A stretch of 22,139 bases of DNA, from positions 1-22,139 of IMG/VR virus record IMGVR_UViG_3300034198_007456, one strand, 5' to 3'. Below the pieces are notes generated by a model. The model worked only from the letters and a program-made list of their open reading frames with translations, was not told the DNA's origin and did not search any database. Of the stretch, positions 1 to 7,772 are shown piece by piece. Both the position numbers and the translations under genes were made by a program. Source of the DNA: a virus. Each line of letters begins with the position of its first letter. Position 1 is the stretch's first letter.

Positions 1-779
1 CCAGCAGAGATAGCCAACTCGGTGGAAGCACCGCCAGTAAAAGGTGCCGCAATAAGCGACGGAAGTTCCAATCCGAGAAATGCCATAGTATGGGCAATCT
101 TTGGGTTAACCATGGAACGCAGTTGCTCCTTGGTGTCGTTTGACAAATTAAGGCTTTTGAACTGCTCAAGAAGCGTTTCGTCGCCTTCGCTCATCAACCT
201 TGAATGATGCAGGAACTTGCGGGCTTCATTCCACTGTTGGGCTCTATCTTGCCAATTTCCGCTTACCTTCCCGTGCATTACCGAATTGATAAGGGACCGA
301 AAATTAAACAACCAAGAGTCTGGGTTCTCGGATTGTGCGGCGATGCCCCACATGTCTCTGAGGCCCCTAGCGGCACCCTCGACGGTGCTGTAACCTACGT
401 TTCTGATGCCTTTAAGGCTAAGGCCCTCTTCGGCAATGCCTTCAATCAAGTTAACTGGCAATTTGGCGATTTCTCCAGCCGCCTGACCAAACATGCTTAA
501 GTAATCGGTGTGCCTGTTGCGAAGTGCGGTCTCGATGTTATTCCAGTTTTGCTCGGCATCTGGTGCACTAAGGTCTAAGCCTAAATGGTCGTTCTCCTCA
601 TAGAACTTTGCAGTGTCCTCTGGGGATTCAAGTTTAGCCAAGCCATAGGAGCCATCTCCCTGCTTTTCAATCGAAGGACCTAAATCGAGGCGATTGCCAG
701 CGTCGAGGTACTGTTGAGCGTAAAATGCTCCCTCGTTGCGGTCTAGGTTCTGGCTGTTTTGGTCAATTTGGTCAGGCAT
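1..779 (-). CDS. Partial large internal-virion/ejection-like protein (N-terminal 259 aa, cut by window edge)
   Basis: An open frame starts at ATG 779-777 and stays open for 259 codons to the left edge, so the C-terminus is missing. The start overlaps the stop of the upstream gene as TAATG, which fixes the start by translational coupling. The visible part begins MPDQIDQNSQNL, is mostly helical and polar, and becomes hydrophobic near residues 231-259 (MAFLGLELPSLIAAPFTGG), resembling a membrane-interacting segment. No enzymatic motif is visible in this part. It is the last of seven consecutive uncharacterised genes after the tail nozzle candidate. In short-tailed phages that position is typical of proteins ejected with the DNA, and the terminal one is often very large and may carry a lysozyme or transglycosylase domain. 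The role is inferred from position and composition only. Confidence 0.75.
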   Translation of the reverse strand, partial: MPDQIDQNSQNLDRNEGAFYAQQYLDAGNRLDLGPSIEKQGDGSYGLAKLESPEDTAKFYEENDHLGLDLSAPDAEQNWNNIETALRNRHTDYLSMFGQAAGEIAKLPVNLIEGIAEEGLSLKGIRNVGYSTVEGAARGLRDMWGIAAQSENPDSWLFNFRSLINSVMHGKVSGNWQDRAQQWNEARKFLHHSRLMSEGDETLLEQFKSLNLSNDTKEQLRSMVNPKIAHTMAFLGLELPSLIAAPFTGGASTELAISA

Positions 780-1759
780 TAGAGTGGCTTGGATTGGCGA
801 AGAAGACGGCTGTTGTTCATTCCAGTGGCTTTACCCTGACTTTCTGGAAGCAGGTCCATGCCATTGGCTTGTGCGGTACTTCTAAGTTTCTCCAGAGTCA
901 TCGCTCTTACCTGTTTGAGCAATCTCATTTCATTGCCCCCAAATCTCGTTAGGGTGTGGCTGGCTCTCTGCGGGGTCATGGACTCCACGACCGAAAGGTC
1001 ACGGTCAGATACGCCACCTCCTAAGCCTTTGGCTTCAGACATGATTCTGGTGAAATCCAACAGGACTCTAGATTCTAGGCCTCTGGCCTTGGTCGATGCT
1101 TCGCTATAACCAACGCTAGTTAGGAAGGTCTCCTTGCCGTATATTTTCTCAAGTTCGTTAAGGTTTTTAAGCATTCCCTGACTGGTACCGATAAGGGCTC
1201 TAAATCTTTCAGCGGCCTCATCGCCACCCTTAAACGGAACGCTGGTTACGCCGTTCTGGTGGGCTAAAGCATGCACGGGTACGGTGTATGGACGACCATC
1301 AGGGCCAACGCCTTGACGTTCCCCCTTAGGCACAATACGCATTTTCACCTTACCCCTAGGTGCGGACGGGTCTGTTTCATCCCCTTCTCCTAGGTCAAAG
1401 TCATGGTCCTCGTACATCTGGAAGACGTTCCTGCCTTCCTTGGAGCCAATAAGGGCCTGAGCGGCACCCATGTCGCCAAGTTTGTTGGCGTAGAAGTCAG
1501 CATCCTGACCGAATGGGCTAGGGGCCTTCTGAGAGCCACCACCACCACCGCCACCAGAGCCAGCGGCATACCTAGCACGGACGTCCTTAGTAGCAAACAA
1601 CGGGGCAACCCCAGCCAGCGGGTTCATCCCAGCCTGCTTGTAGGCCATGGACTGGGCAGGGTAGTAGCCCTGAGGTTGCTGAGGCTGAGGCTGGGCACCA
1701 GCGTTCCCTAGGACGTCTTGGGGGCTTACGCTGAACTCAGGGTCATAATCGGATTCCAT
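779..1759 (-). CDS. Gly/Gln-rich putative internal virion protein
   Basis: This 326-aa protein is not recognised by family. Residues 1-60 are rich in Gln, Pro, Tyr and Gly. A poly-glycine linker (GSGGGGGGGS, around residues 67-76) separates this from a more ordinary, probably helical C-terminal two-thirds. There is no signal peptide, membrane helix or catalytic motif. Its ATG overlaps the stop of the upstream 300-aa gene by one base (TAATG), and its own stop overlaps the next start in the same way, so the three are almost certainly translated together. An AGGA lies about nine bases before the start. A flexible low-complexity N-terminus plus position in the post-nozzle cluster suggests an internal or ejected virion protein. 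The motif QDVLGNA near residue 14 recurs as QDVLANA in the 461-aa protein two genes upstream. Confidence 0.8.
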   Translation of the reverse strand: MESDYDPEFSVSPQDVLGNAGAQPQPQQPQGYYPAQSMAYKQAGMNPLAGVAPLFATKDVRARYAAGSGGGGGGGSQKAPSPFGQDADFYANKLGDMGAAQALIGSKEGRNVFQMYEDHDFDLGEGDETDPSAPRGKVKMRIVPKGERQGVGPDGRPYTVPVHALAHQNGVTSVPFKGGDEAAERFRALIGTSQGMLKNLNELEKIYGKETFLTSVGYSEASTKARGLESRVLLDFTRIMSEAKGLGGGVSDRDLSVVESMTPQRASHTLTRFGGNEMRLLKQVRAMTLEKLRSTAQANGMDLLPESQGKATGMNNSRLLRQSKPL

Positions 1760-2661
1760 TACTGTTGGTCCTGTTGACCCTGTTGTTCTTCCTTAAGCCC
1801 GTACTGAAGTGCTTGCATGGACATTGAGTTACCTTTGCTTGCTTTCATTGGGGCAATAACAATGACACGCTTTGACTTCCCTTTAGTCGCAAGCCCCGGA
1901 AGGACATAGGCTTGCGTACCAGCCTCCTTCATGGTTTCTTCGTCTCCAAGTTCAGCAATTGCATCGGTCAATGCACTATGCATTTCTTGGGCAGAAATCC
2001 TCCCATCAGCCAATTGCTGTTTCATGGCTATGTAATTTTCTTTGCCCATCTGGTCTATGGCGGTTCTTACCCACGGGGATTGAGCACGAAGGGCGTTATA
2101 CTTTGCGGAAGAGAACATTTTGTCACCGCCGAGACGCTCTTGCTGAAACTTAGAGCGGAACTTAGCCATTTCCTCGTTGTGGGCTGGGTTTTTAACACCG
2201 TTTTTGTCATGAGACTCTTCGGTACCGTCGCCCTTCATCATTTGATACCCTAGAAGACCAGCACCGACAGGAATACCATAACCAGCGGCATAACCAAGGC
2301 CATGTGCCGCATAGCCAGTGGCATTTAGCCCACCAAGAACATTTTTAGTGTAGTCTTCCATGACGGCAGGAACCCCTTGAACGGCTGGCTTAAAGTCTGC
2401 TGACGCAGGATTTAGCACAGACTGATTCGTAACTGGATTGTAAGACGTATAGGCTGGAGTTCCAACTTGTGGAGATGCTTTAATCTCTGGAGTCTTTACC
2501 CTTTGAAACGTCTTTTTGACGATTTCTCTGGTGGTATGCTTTCCGCCGCCAGCACCTACGAAGAAATCCTCCATAAGCCTTGCTGGCTTGGTAAGAATTC
2601 TGGCAAGCAATTTTGGCGATTGCCTGAAAATTCCACGTCCTATGCTGGTAGCGATGCTCAT
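1759..2661 (-). CDS. Putative internal virion protein with a Gly/Ala-rich hydrophobic segment
   Basis: This 300-aa protein has no family I recognise. The N-terminus is basic and amphipathic (residues 1-50, many Arg and Lys). A middle Gly/Ala/Tyr-rich hydrophobic stretch around residues 112-142 (GLGYAAGYGIPVGAGLLGYQ) could insert into a membrane. The C-terminal part is helical and ends in a Gln-rich tail (EEQQGQQDQQ). There is no catalytic signature. The ATG at 2661 follows the previous stop by 16 bases, and its leader is A/T-rich with no Shine-Dalgarno. Its stop overlaps the next gene as TAATG. A basic amphipathic head, a membrane-prone middle and the genomic position fit an ejection protein that helps DNA cross the cell envelope. 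That is inference, not homology. Confidence 0.8.
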   Translation of the reverse strand: MSIATSIGRGIFRQSPKLLARILTKPARLMEDFFVGAGGGKHTTREIVKKTFQRVKTPEIKASPQVGTPAYTSYNPVTNQSVLNPASADFKPAVQGVPAVMEDYTKNVLGGLNATGYAAHGLGYAAGYGIPVGAGLLGYQMMKGDGTEESHDKNGVKNPAHNEEMAKFRSKFQQERLGGDKMFSSAKYNALRAQSPWVRTAIDQMGKENYIAMKQQLADGRISAQEMHSALTDAIAELGDEETMKEAGTQAYVLPGLATKGKSKRVIVIAPMKASKGNSMSMQALQYGLKEEQQGQQDQQ

Positions 2662-2677
2662 TTGATTATTTAGTTAA

Positions 2678-4063
2678 TTATCGAGTTTGTCTGCGATTTT
2701 GAAGGAAATTTTCGGCATTTCGTCTCCCCCTAACTTCCTCAAGGGTCCTGCCCGCTGGGGAAAGTAAGTTGGTACCAACGAAATCGTAGTCCGTAAGCAT
2801 GCTTCTTGGGGATTGTTTTCTAGTTGGTATCCCAGCGGACCTAGGGTCTAATGGGTTCATTGTTGGCATTGGAATTCTTGCAGGCCCAACAGTATCACGC
2901 ATGGTATAGGGAGTCGTGTTAAGCAATCTAGGCACGTTATTTTCCGTGGCTGACCTTACTCGGTACTCGGAGAATCTGCCTTGTGCATCTGGGTATTCAG
3001 GCCTGTCCTGCTGGACCCTTAGGTGGGTTTCTTTCAACGGGACATTTGCATAGTTTGGCTGAGAGCCCACTTGGTACCCCCGCAGAGAGCCAAGCATATC
3101 TGTGCTTGGCATTGCATCTCTCAAATTATCAAGAGACATACTTGGAATATCCTTAGTTCCGTAATACCAATCTGGTCCAGAAACTGGCTTTGAAACGTCT
3201 TGCTGAAGCATTCTTGCTGTATTTGCATCCCTAGAATCGTAAAACCCAGAATTAGTCGCTTGAGCCATGTAATCTCCAACCATGGTTCCATCCTTGTTTT
3301 GTGGAGTTTTCTTGTTCCAATCCGAAGAAAGAGACTGAGATGGCATTTGGTCTGGAGTGATAATCCCAGCATTAAGTAGCCTCATTGCGTTTGCCATTGC
3401 TTGGTCTCTTCCTTGACCAACTTGACTTGATGGTGCTGGAGCGTAGGGGCTTTCGGAACGCTGAGTCCCAGTGTTTCTCGTCAAAAGGTCACGCATTTTG
3501 TCCATTCCGTACATTTCTGGGAGTGCCGCCGATGGAGTTACGCCCCTGCTTTGCATGTAATCCCATTGCTGAGAGGCAACAGGGCTATTTCCGTAACGCT
3601 GGTCTCTTAATTGCGTGGCCATTTTTCGGCCTTCAATTTGGTCTTGAACGGCTTGGTTAGGATTGGTTCTGGCATTTGCCAAAACGTCTTGAGAGCCAAC
3701 TGGCTTTTTGGGCTGAGCGGTTCCTTGGGCGGATGGGTTGTATGCTTTTGGAGTAGAGTTATCTGATGCAGGCCTTCCAACAATCATGTCAGAAAACCCA
3801 GTCCAATCGTCTCTGAGATTCTGTGCATCATCTTCAGTCATCCAACTTGGGTGAAAATCGTTGTTAACACCTTGGACAATCCCCTGATGCGACCCAAGAT
3901 AATTTGCTAATTCAAGTTTTTTGTTAGCATCTATGTCCCTGAATTTTGGGTGGTTCTTGACGTAATGGTTGATGGCGGCTTCGATATTGCCACTGTTGTA
4001 AATTCTGATGAATTCAGAGTTCCCAGTTGCGTCCCATGGGTCCCTTGTAGGTAATGTATCCAT
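2678..4063 (-). CDS. Low-complexity putative internal virion protein
   Basis: This 461-aa protein is unrecognised. Residues 1-95 look like a compact helical domain. The rest is rich in Pro, Gln, Ser, Asn and Arg, with little predicted order, apart from a helical patch near residues 125-160. It contains the motif QDVLANA, shared with the 326-aa protein. There is no signal peptide, membrane helix or enzyme motif. The gene is separated from its upstream neighbour by six bases and from the downstream one by 16. The start ATG lies in an AT-rich leader with no Shine-Dalgarno. Base composition is visibly AT-richer than in the capsid genes. Position after the tail genes makes an internal virion or ejection role likely. 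A structural linker or an accessory tail protein are alternatives. Confidence 0.8.
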   Translation of the reverse strand: MDTLPTRDPWDATGNSEFIRIYNSGNIEAAINHYVKNHPKFRDIDANKKLELANYLGSHQGIVQGVNNDFHPSWMTEDDAQNLRDDWTGFSDMIVGRPASDNSTPKAYNPSAQGTAQPKKPVGSQDVLANARTNPNQAVQDQIEGRKMATQLRDQRYGNSPVASQQWDYMQSRGVTPSAALPEMYGMDKMRDLLTRNTGTQRSESPYAPAPSSQVGQGRDQAMANAMRLLNAGIITPDQMPSQSLSSDWNKKTPQNKDGTMVGDYMAQATNSGFYDSRDANTARMLQQDVSKPVSGPDWYYGTKDIPSMSLDNLRDAMPSTDMLGSLRGYQVGSQPNYANVPLKETHLRVQQDRPEYPDAQGRFSEYRVRSATENNVPRLLNTTPYTMRDTVGPARIPMPTMNPLDPRSAGIPTRKQSPRSMLTDYDFVGTNLLSPAGRTLEEVRGRRNAENFLQNRRQTR

Positions 4064-4069
4064 AATTGA

Positions 4070-5035
4070 TTAAAGATTTCTTGGCGTTCTCATTGGATAA
4101 GGAACGTTTTCTGTCGGCTTAACAGTGTACTCCCTCTTGGTTGTGCGTGGATTTCCGTATTTGGCATCTCCTTCATCGGCAAATAAGTCTGGGAATTTAG
4201 CCCTAACCTCTTGTTCAGAAATACCTCCGTATTCTCCGTTGGGGTCTCCATACATGTCTATCGCATGTTTCCTAAGGGCATCCCTAGTTCTGTTGGAATT
4301 GGCCCTATCGGCAATCATCTCGTCCATGGCGTCGTATCCAACGTCCATTTGACGATTTCCGATTCCCCTGCCAGCCAAAGTGGCCCAAGGGTTCATCACA
4401 TCCCCGAGCATAGACATCGCATTTTTAGTTCCGTGAAATCCAAGGCCAGGAATATTCATCCCATAAAACGCACCAACCTCTGGATTGTCAAAATAATCAC
4501 CAGTGGATTCCATGTAACGCTTAGCATCCTCAACGGAAATTGAAAGACCATGCTTTTTCTTGGCATAATCTTGGATTCTTTGGATTCTTTGATTATCGGT
4601 TTTTTCCGTCATTGCATCTACCGCAAAATTTCCAATCAATCCTCCAATGGTGGACTTAACCCCGCCTCCGCCCAAAAACATGTCAGTAGGTTTTCCAATT
4701 GCACTGACTCTTGCTTTTGGGACAAATTGACTACCCGCTATAAGTCCACCTAACGTAGTTCCAGCGTCCTTTATGTTTTCAAGTCGATTGGTTCTTTCTT
4801 TGTCAAATCTGGCTGGGTTAGTCGCATTGACCGTTGGTGTGCCCCTGTTGATGTATGGAATTCCAGACGAAAAAGGGACCCCAGAACTAAATGGTTGAGG
4901 TGTTGGGATTTCGTGAGTTCTCTGAACATCAACGGGAAACCCCCTTGGGTCCGTGGGGTTGGCAAAGTTATCAAGGCTAAATGGCGATGAAATTACCGCT
5001 TGCTCATCTCTTGAAATTCTTCTGTTTGAAGCCAT
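4070..5035 (-). CDS. Putative internal virion protein
   Basis: This 321-aa protein is of unknown family. Residues 1-75 are disordered and Pro/Ser/Asn-rich, with a short internal repeat (PFSSGV, PFSSGI around residues 48-58). Two Gly-rich, mildly hydrophobic stretches follow (TLGGLIAGSQF around 93-103; FLGGGGVKSTIGGLIGNFAV around 119-138), then a charged helical region. The tail is basic and Pro-rich. There is no catalytic motif. The start ATG has no Shine-Dalgarno in its leader and lies eight bases after the previous stop. Local G+C is low: the 60 bases from 4561 contain 21 G or C. Gly-rich amphipathic segments and the gene's place in the post-nozzle cluster suggest an ejected membrane-interacting protein. 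This is inferred from context. Confidence 0.78.
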   Translation of the reverse strand: MASNRRISRDEQAVISSPFSLDNFANPTDPRGFPVDVQRTHEIPTPQPFSSGVPFSSGIPYINRGTPTVNATNPARFDKERTNRLENIKDAGTTLGGLIAGSQFVPKARVSAIGKPTDMFLGGGGVKSTIGGLIGNFAVDAMTEKTDNQRIQRIQDYAKKKHGLSISVEDAKRYMESTGDYFDNPEVGAFYGMNIPGLGFHGTKNAMSMLGDVMNPWATLAGRGIGNRQMDVGYDAMDEMIADRANSNRTRDALRKHAIDMYGDPNGEYGGISEQEVRAKFPDLFADEGDAKYGNPRTTKREYTVKPTENVPYPMRTPRNL

Positions 5036-5043
5036 TGTTTTGG

Positions 5044-5661
5044 TTAGGAATGAAGGTCTTCGTCGCCATACCCACTTGGGGCTGGCTTAGGTAGGGGCTT
5101 TTTGCTTGCGGCGGGGACTGGCTTTTTAGCCTGTTGCCAGCCAGCGGCACCCAAAGAGCCTTGGCTAAGCATATTGGACACGTCGTGCTCACCGACAAAA
5201 CCGCTGTAACCCTTGTTAAAGCCCGCCGAACCATGTCTTCGGTTTTTAAGCATCTGGAGGGTTCTGGCCGCTTGCTTGTGCTCTGGGCTATCTGGCTCGT
5301 ATTGCTGGATTACGTTACTAGCCCAATCGAGCATGGCCTGCTCTTCCCCGCCAAGAATGTCCTGAGCCTGCTGTTCTTGTGCGTTTGCTTGTGCGGCGGC
5401 GGCTTGCTCTTTGTACGCTTGGTTCATCTGGCCAATGCCCATCTGGGCGGACAGGGTTTTGTCGGCCAAGGCCATCTTGTTGCGAAGGTCGTAGTTGTAT
5501 TGGTCGGCAATCCCATGACGCTGAGCCATGCTTTGCAGGCCGATAGAGCCAAACGCTTGGGCGGCGGCAGTAACGTTCTGGAGTTGAGGGATTTCAGCGT
5601 TCATGAGGCCAGTGATGCTATCACGGCCCCCACGGTAATCGCCTAATTGTAGTTGGTTCAT
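5044..5661 (-). CDS. Helical Ala/Gln-rich putative internal virion protein
   Basis: This 205-aa protein is unrecognised. Residues 25-130 are strongly helix-forming and rich in Ala, Gln, Met and Glu, compatible with a coiled coil. The C-terminal 40 residues are Lys/Pro/Ala-rich and probably disordered (KKPVPAASKKPLPKPAP). There is no membrane helix or enzyme motif. The start overlaps the stop of the upstream 229-aa gene by four bases (ATGA), so the two are likely translationally coupled and probably act together. Ala/Gln-rich helical proteins of this size next to large low-complexity proteins are typical of the internal-core or ejection sets of short-tailed phages. The assignment rests on composition and order. 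Confidence 0.8.
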   Translation of the reverse strand: MNQLQLGDYRGGRDSITGLMNAEIPQLQNVTAAAQAFGSIGLQSMAQRHGIADQYNYDLRNKMALADKTLSAQMGIGQMNQAYKEQAAAAQANAQEQQAQDILGGEEQAMLDWASNVIQQYEPDSPEHKQAARTLQMLKNRRHGSAGFNKGYSGFVGEHDVSNMLSQGSLGAAGWQQAKKPVPAASKKPLPKPAPSGYGDEDLHS

Positions 5662-6347
5662 TTGGTGTTGGCGGCAAGGCCAGTCGCAATAACAGACTGG
5701 AATGCCAGTACTTCTTCGTAAGGTCTTGGATTGGTGCCAGCGTCAGGGGCGGTAGCGGCAAGAACATCACCAGCGGCCTTAGACTGGCGAATCTGCTGAG
5801 AGCGAATCTGTCCCATAGCGTGGGCTTCAACGGCAGAGGCGGCGGCGTCAGAGACCAACTGGGATTCAATTGGGACAACCAAAGGCATCTGGCCAACAGC
5901 ACCATAGGTAGCACCAATGAGGGCTGAAAGATTCTTTGTAGCCGTATCGATAACGGCCAATTTCCTGTCTTGGGTAGCCTGATTGGTGAACAAGCCTACA
6001 TTGGTATGGCCACCACCAAAGGCGGCACTCATCCCAAGCAGGTACTGGGCGTATGCCGTATCGGCGTTAGTAGTACCAACTGAGTTGTTTATCTCAGTTA
6101 ACTTAGCCGACCAGTGTGCATTGATGCTGGTGTAAAGGGCTTCTTCTGCGGCCTTAAATCTGTCTTTGAGTACAGTGCCAACATTGGCCTCCGCCGTTGC
6201 CCAGTACCCAGTAGTCTGCATCAACTCAGCCAAAGTTTTGACCGTGTACTCCATTTCAGCCGCAGAATCACGGGTAATGAATTTAAAGCCCTCCTGACCA
6301 CCGCCAGTGCGGTCGTAATCTGGGTAAAGTTTAGTAGGGAGAGCCAT
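5658..6347 (-). CDS. Ala-rich helical virion-associated protein
   Basis: This 229-aa protein is not recognised. It is mainly helical, with an Ala-rich second half (around residues 125-200) and a short N-terminal Gly-rich patch. There is no signal peptide or clear membrane helix, although MGQIRSQQIRQSK lies in a long amphipathic helix. Its ATG overlaps the nozzle gene's stop as TGATG, and its own stop overlaps the next start as ATGA. It therefore sits in a tightly coupled trio running from the tail nozzle candidate into the internal-protein cluster. Possible roles are a tail-associated protein or the first ejection protein. The sequence does not decide between them. Confidence 0.8.
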   Translation of the reverse strand: MALPTKLYPDYDRTGGGQEGFKFITRDSAAEMEYTVKTLAELMQTTGYWATAEANVGTVLKDRFKAAEEALYTSINAHWSAKLTEINNSVGTTNADTAYAQYLLGMSAAFGGGHTNVGLFTNQATQDRKLAVIDTATKNLSALIGATYGAVGQMPLVVPIESQLVSDAAASAVEAHAMGQIRSQQIRQSKAAGDVLAATAPDAGTNPRPYEEVLAFQSVIATGLAANTK

Positions 6348-7771
6348 CAGAATACACTAAAGATAGAGCGGCCAGCAACGGTTGCATCAACAGATACAGA
6401 GTAAAAGAACGGTCTTCCAGCAGAAACAACTACTTCTATCTTGGCTCCGCTAGACTTTTTCCCAGCCAAAGCACGTCTAACCGTTGTGCCTATGTTGCCA
6501 TTGACCTTATCGATGGGTGTCGAGGAGTCTGGATTGACCGTCAAAAAACGCATTTCAACAGTGGCAGAGCCCTTGGTGTCCATCTTCATGGTCACGGCAT
6601 CGTACCGCTTATCTAGGTCGGTTCTGAAATTGTAGTCTCTGGTCCTGAAGGAGGCAGTGATAGCCACCCCGTCGTCCGTGTCGCCATCATCTAACTTGTA
6701 GACAGTGCCATTGGGGGTAACCGCATAGACATGTGGAACGCCAGTGTTGTCCCTAGCCTTGACCAAATGCTTGATTACAAATGGGTACCTGTCGATAGAC
6801 TCAAAAGTGCCACTTAGGGCTGTGTTGACCACCAAGACGTTTGTATTGTTCGCACTGCCAACATCAGGGTAGGCTAGGTAATAACGCCCCTGAAGGCCAA
6901 CGGCAGAGCATCCGTTGAGTTGTACGTGGGTTCTCCCCCCGAAAAGGTCATGGACGGGGATGCTGATGGGCAATTCGCCCTCCACCATGCCCTTACCTAG
7001 GTCGATTTTGTTGATACCGCCATTGTTCAGCCAAAGAATAGTCCCATTGGTCTCCCCTACCGTATCGGCGGCGGCGATGCCCTCTTGGGCCGACATGAGC
7101 CTGACCTTGGTAAAGAAGGTCTCATTAGGCTTCCCATCAGCCAAGGCGGCGGCGGTGAAGGCTGGCTCTATCTCGTAGATGCCAGCGTCCCCGAAGGCGT
7201 ACAACTTGCGAGCGACGTTGGAGTAATGCAGTTTATGAATCTCGTCGTAGGTCCCTAGGGTCAGGGAGACGGTGTCTGGGTCGAAGGGCTGGAGGCCACC
7301 GAACAGGCTGAACCAAATCTGGTCACCCTTGGCGTAGGCCATGCGACCGACTACATTGCAACAAGTGGTGAAATCATAGGCCCCATTCCAGTTGGTGGCA
7401 TTCGCAACCTCAATGGACCCAAGCGTGGCATACCCCTGACCAGCACACTTGATATAAGGCCTTGGAGGGGTAGGCTGAGTCGTAACGGCCACATACGGGT
7501 CATTGGTGCAGAGGCTTTTTACCTGACCGTCGGCGGAGAAAATGTGGATGAAGTCGTGATACCCCGCAGAGGCGGCGGCATAGGCACAGGTATCTAGCAG
7601 TGGCTCGGACACCTTGACGCACCCGTTGCGTGGACGCATCACCCCAGCGTCTATCCGCATGTTAATGACAGACTCTAGGATGCCCTTGTTCGGGTCAAAG
7701 GCGGAACTGTTAGGGAAACTGTTGAAGCCCCCGAAGGAGACCTCGCCGTCCTGTTGGAATTCTCTAGGCAT
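6347..7771 (-). CDS. Putative tail nozzle / tail stabilisation protein
   Basis: This 474-aa protein is rich in beta strands. It has a start typical of phage tail nozzle proteins: an early segment in which the gene product restates arginine- and glycine-bearing residues (VINMRIDAGVMRPRNG, residues 35-50), followed by repeating strand-turn units with Gly-Asn/Asp turns, as in beta-propeller-containing nozzles of short-tailed phages (P22 gp10, T7 gp12). The last 90 residues form a separate beta domain. Cys residues cluster at 51, 62, 88, 109, 137 and 138, which is unusual for a phage structural protein. The start ATG is preceded by C/T-A-rich sequence without a Shine-Dalgarno. It follows the 410-aa gene by one base and couples to the next as TGATG. 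The fold is my reading of the pattern, not a search result; a different tail-hub protein is possible. Confidence 0.6.
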   Translation of the reverse strand: MPREFQQDGEVSFGGFNSFPNSSAFDPNKGILESVINMRIDAGVMRPRNGCVKVSEPLLDTCAYAAASAGYHDFIHIFSADGQVKSLCTNDPYVAVTTQPTPPRPYIKCAGQGYATLGSIEVANATNWNGAYDFTTCCNVVGRMAYAKGDQIWFSLFGGLQPFDPDTVSLTLGTYDEIHKLHYSNVARKLYAFGDAGIYEIEPAFTAAALADGKPNETFFTKVRLMSAQEGIAAADTVGETNGTILWLNNGGINKIDLGKGMVEGELPISIPVHDLFGGRTHVQLNGCSAVGLQGRYYLAYPDVGSANNTNVLVVNTALSGTFESIDRYPFVIKHLVKARDNTGVPHVYAVTPNGTVYKLDDGDTDDGVAITASFRTRDYNFRTDLDKRYDAVTMKMDTKGSATVEMRFLTVNPDSSTPIDKVNGNIGTTVRRALAGKKSSGAKIEVVVSAGRPFFYSVSVDATVAGRSIFSVF

Positions 7772-7772
7772 G

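Noticed and set aside
22-500. Two short plus-strand open frames at the left edge
   Set aside because: They are antisense to the open partial gene 1-779, which has a coupled start and coding-like sequence.
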